This document shows positions 62,359 through 64,000 of a stretch of 64,000 nt of DNA, piece after piece (within the stretch, counting starts at the first letter, position 1; every line of letters begins with the position of its first letter). Where the stretch lies: contig NC_064680.1 of assembly GCF_023278565.1 (NCBI RefSeq), positions 3,596,001-3,660,000 on the forward strand, in the 5' to 3' direction. The notes under the pieces are model-generated. The model was not told the DNA's origin and ran no database searches. It worked only from the letters and a program-made list of their open reading frames with translations. This stretch comes from Colletotrichum lupini. Its lineage: Eukaryota; Ascomycota; Sordariomycetes; Glomerellales; Glomerellaceae. Made by a program: the position numbers and the translations under genes.

Positions 62359-62771
62359 TCAGTTGGGCTTGGTAGGAGCAGGTCCAGGACCAACACCCGC
62401 ACAACCAGTATAGCCTGCCACGGCCTTGGAGGTGCTGCAAAAACATTAGTCAAAGCCCTCGAGGAACTGGTCCAAGCCGTTCTGTGAACTTACCAATCCA
62501 TGATACAACCCTTATCCTTGCCGCCCTTGCCTTTGTCGCCCTTGTCTCCGAGACCCTGGTCTGCTCTTCTCAACAGGGATCTCTTGGCGGCTCCGCAGGC
62601 GTCTATACACTTGACATGATCGGCGGCGGTTTGCACCTCGCAGGAAGCGATGGCACCTCCCTCTTTCTTGCCTCCTTTGTCCTTGCCGCCGTCGGCTTGT
62701 AGGTCGGCTGGCGCTGGTGCGGCGACGACGAGTGTGGCGGCAAAGAGGGTGAATACTGTTGAGAAACGCAT
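62359..62771 (-). CDS. Small secreted cysteine protein with mirrored CX3C spacing
   Basis: Two exons, 62771-62494 and 62434-62359, give 117 residues; the 59-bp intron has GTAAGT, ACTAAT and GCAG signals. Signal peptide about 1-18 (ending VVAAPAPA). The mature part has exactly six cysteines, 44, 55, 59, 89, 93 and 104, spaced 10-3-29-3-10, a symmetrical pattern with two CX3C motifs. Lys/Gly/Asp-rich low-complexity stretches lie at 28-39 and 73-88 (DKGDKGKGGKDKG), and dibasic sites KR (63-64) and RR (68-69) sit between the cysteine groups, so Kex2 could cut the chain into two disulfide-linked parts. Ends with a Pro/Gly tail. No known family recognised. A small secreted effector or antimicrobial-type protein is possible, but not shown. 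Confidence 0.75.
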
Positions 62772-64000
62772 ATTGAAAGTGGTGTGAGATTGATAGAGTC
62801 TTGTTGAGGCGTTTTGAGCTTGGCTAAGTTGGTAGGTTTGGCTCGACTGTGAGATGTTGAAGAGTCTGTATTCGTGATTGGTCGGCTTAATTGCACGTTA
62901 TGACTTGGACCTGAAGCTGTGGTTTGAGCAGTGTCTTGTGGGTGTTGTTTGTGGTAGATGTGGTAGACAGTGTTTGATGTTGGTCAATGTGGAAGATGTA
63001 GAGGGGAGTTTTCACTCGCTTTATAAAGATTCTGGCAATGATAAAAGCCCCTCTTGAACTTCTCCTTGGCTCTGCGAATGCGATCCCGCCATACCATGTC
63101 ACGATGAACATTACCTCAGAGTTCAATCAACACCCAACGACCCACATGCACCTTGGAGCCTATTTCGATCAGTCCCTGGAACGTCAGTGGATGACGTCCA
63201 TTCATGCTCTCGCATTAAGCATCCGCTTTAGGCCGTGGGGCACAGATTTAGACTTTAAAGGGCCCGCTGGCCGTTGTGAATTTAGTAGACCAGCAGGGAT
63301 GGTATCTACGGTCTTTACCCATACAACATCGGACGACCAAATAATCCGAATACGCAAAGGGAGCAGCCGCAAGGCGCCAAGGCCAGTAAAGCAGCGGTGA
63401 CTTAGTGGTGGCCTTGGGCGAGTTTGGTATAAGTGACGTGTCCGTGTGCCTTACTTCGGATGAGATGCCGAATAATTGACATGTAAGCTAGGATAATACT
63501 GTCAAAATATGGTTATAAGATCGGGGTTCCACCTCGTTGGAAGAACCTCGGAGGATTTTACGAGCCTCGGGACCAACACGTGAAGGCTGTCGTCTTGAAC
63601 TTTGAATTGCATCAATTAAATTGTCAGTTGAAAGTTCTTAACCTCTGGAAGATTCAAGCATCATCAAGTCAGGAGATCGCATTCGATTGGGGTGATGATT
63701 GGTGGTTGAGGACCCTCTCACCCCTGACAAGGCGCCAGGGAAGGCTTCTTTCAGCGGCTGGTTCAGAGCCTCATTGTCTCGAATGCGATGGAACCTCGTC
63801 ATCGTCGATCAATGATTCCGGGTACCTGGGAGAGTCGTCATAGCCCGGGGAGCGAGTGTTCGGATGGCCAGCTCAGTTTAGAGCCCCTAGTACCTGCATG
63901 CCGAGAAAGATCTAGATTGAGAAGCCACTTCGTCGGCCTGTTGCAGCCTCAATCTGAGTAAACTCTGGAGTCGGTAATTCTCTGGATCCATCGAATCATC
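62772..64000. other. Intergenic to window end, with small-protein promoter
   Basis: No gene recognised; frames at 63038-63400 and 63580-63843 lack domains. CTTTATAAAG at 63019-63028 is a candidate TATA box about 250 bp upstream of the small secreted protein start, followed by a CA-rich leader. Confidence 0.4.

Noticed and set aside
1..64000. CRISPR arrays, rRNA genes, bacterial-type operons
   Set aside because: No regularly spaced direct repeats, no rRNA-like sequence, and the gene structure is clearly eukaryotic with spliceosomal introns.

Overview
This window looks like a chromosome segment of a filamentous ascomycete (Pezizomycotina). The genes carry short introns with GT/AG ends and CTAAC-type branch sites. 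The families are typical of that group: HET domain, Zn2Cys6 regulator, RTA1, DUF3632, RNase T1 and type-3 copper tyrosinase. Normal-composition gene islands alternate sharply with extremely AT-rich blocks full of TAA and TAG, the signature of repeat-induced point mutation (RIP, C to T mainly at CpA). Genus cannot be told from the sequence alone.

Layout. 1-6552: RIP-degraded transposons (a Ty3/gypsy Gag relic and a truncated hAT element). 6553-12611: normal composition, with one clear gene, a secreted tyrosinase. 12612-15620: a pogo-type DNA transposon that itself contains a 1.1-kb unknown element. 15647-16660: a quinone-oxidoreductase-like MDR gene. 16817-24216: a complete Ty1/copia element (copy A). 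24584-28848: a kelch-repeat gene split by a complete hAT element. 29579-33914: a Zn2Cys6 regulator, a divergent RTA1-type membrane protein, and the 5' end of an ABCC transporter. 33915-50287: a 16.4-kb nest of retrotransposons splitting the ABCC gene. 50293-55390: the rest of that gene. 55629-64000: a compact ordinary island with DUF3632, a GPI-type RNase T1, a HET protein and a small secreted cysteine protein.

The mobile elements can be resolved by their ends. The ABCC gene holds a minus-strand Ty1/copia element with only 61-bp LTRs and perfect TCTTC target duplications. That element holds a second copia element (copy B, 205-bp LTRs), which in turn holds a 1.17-kb element of unknown type. 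The same unknown element sits in the pogo transposon, in the opposite orientation. Both copies are flanked by 14-15 bp duplications, and both keep a decayed reading frame of about 150 codons whose breaks are all TAG or TAA. This is the best candidate here for something undescribed.

With the transposons removed, the left two thirds reads tyrosinase, quinone oxidoreductase, secreted kelch protein, regulator, RTA1, ABCC transporter. That set would fit a phenolic oxidation/export or toxic-compound-resistance neighbourhood, but two of its genes are now interrupted. All exon boundaries given here are manual splice predictions; the ABCC, tyrosinase, HET, RNase and RTA1 models each join in frame to a whole number of codons.
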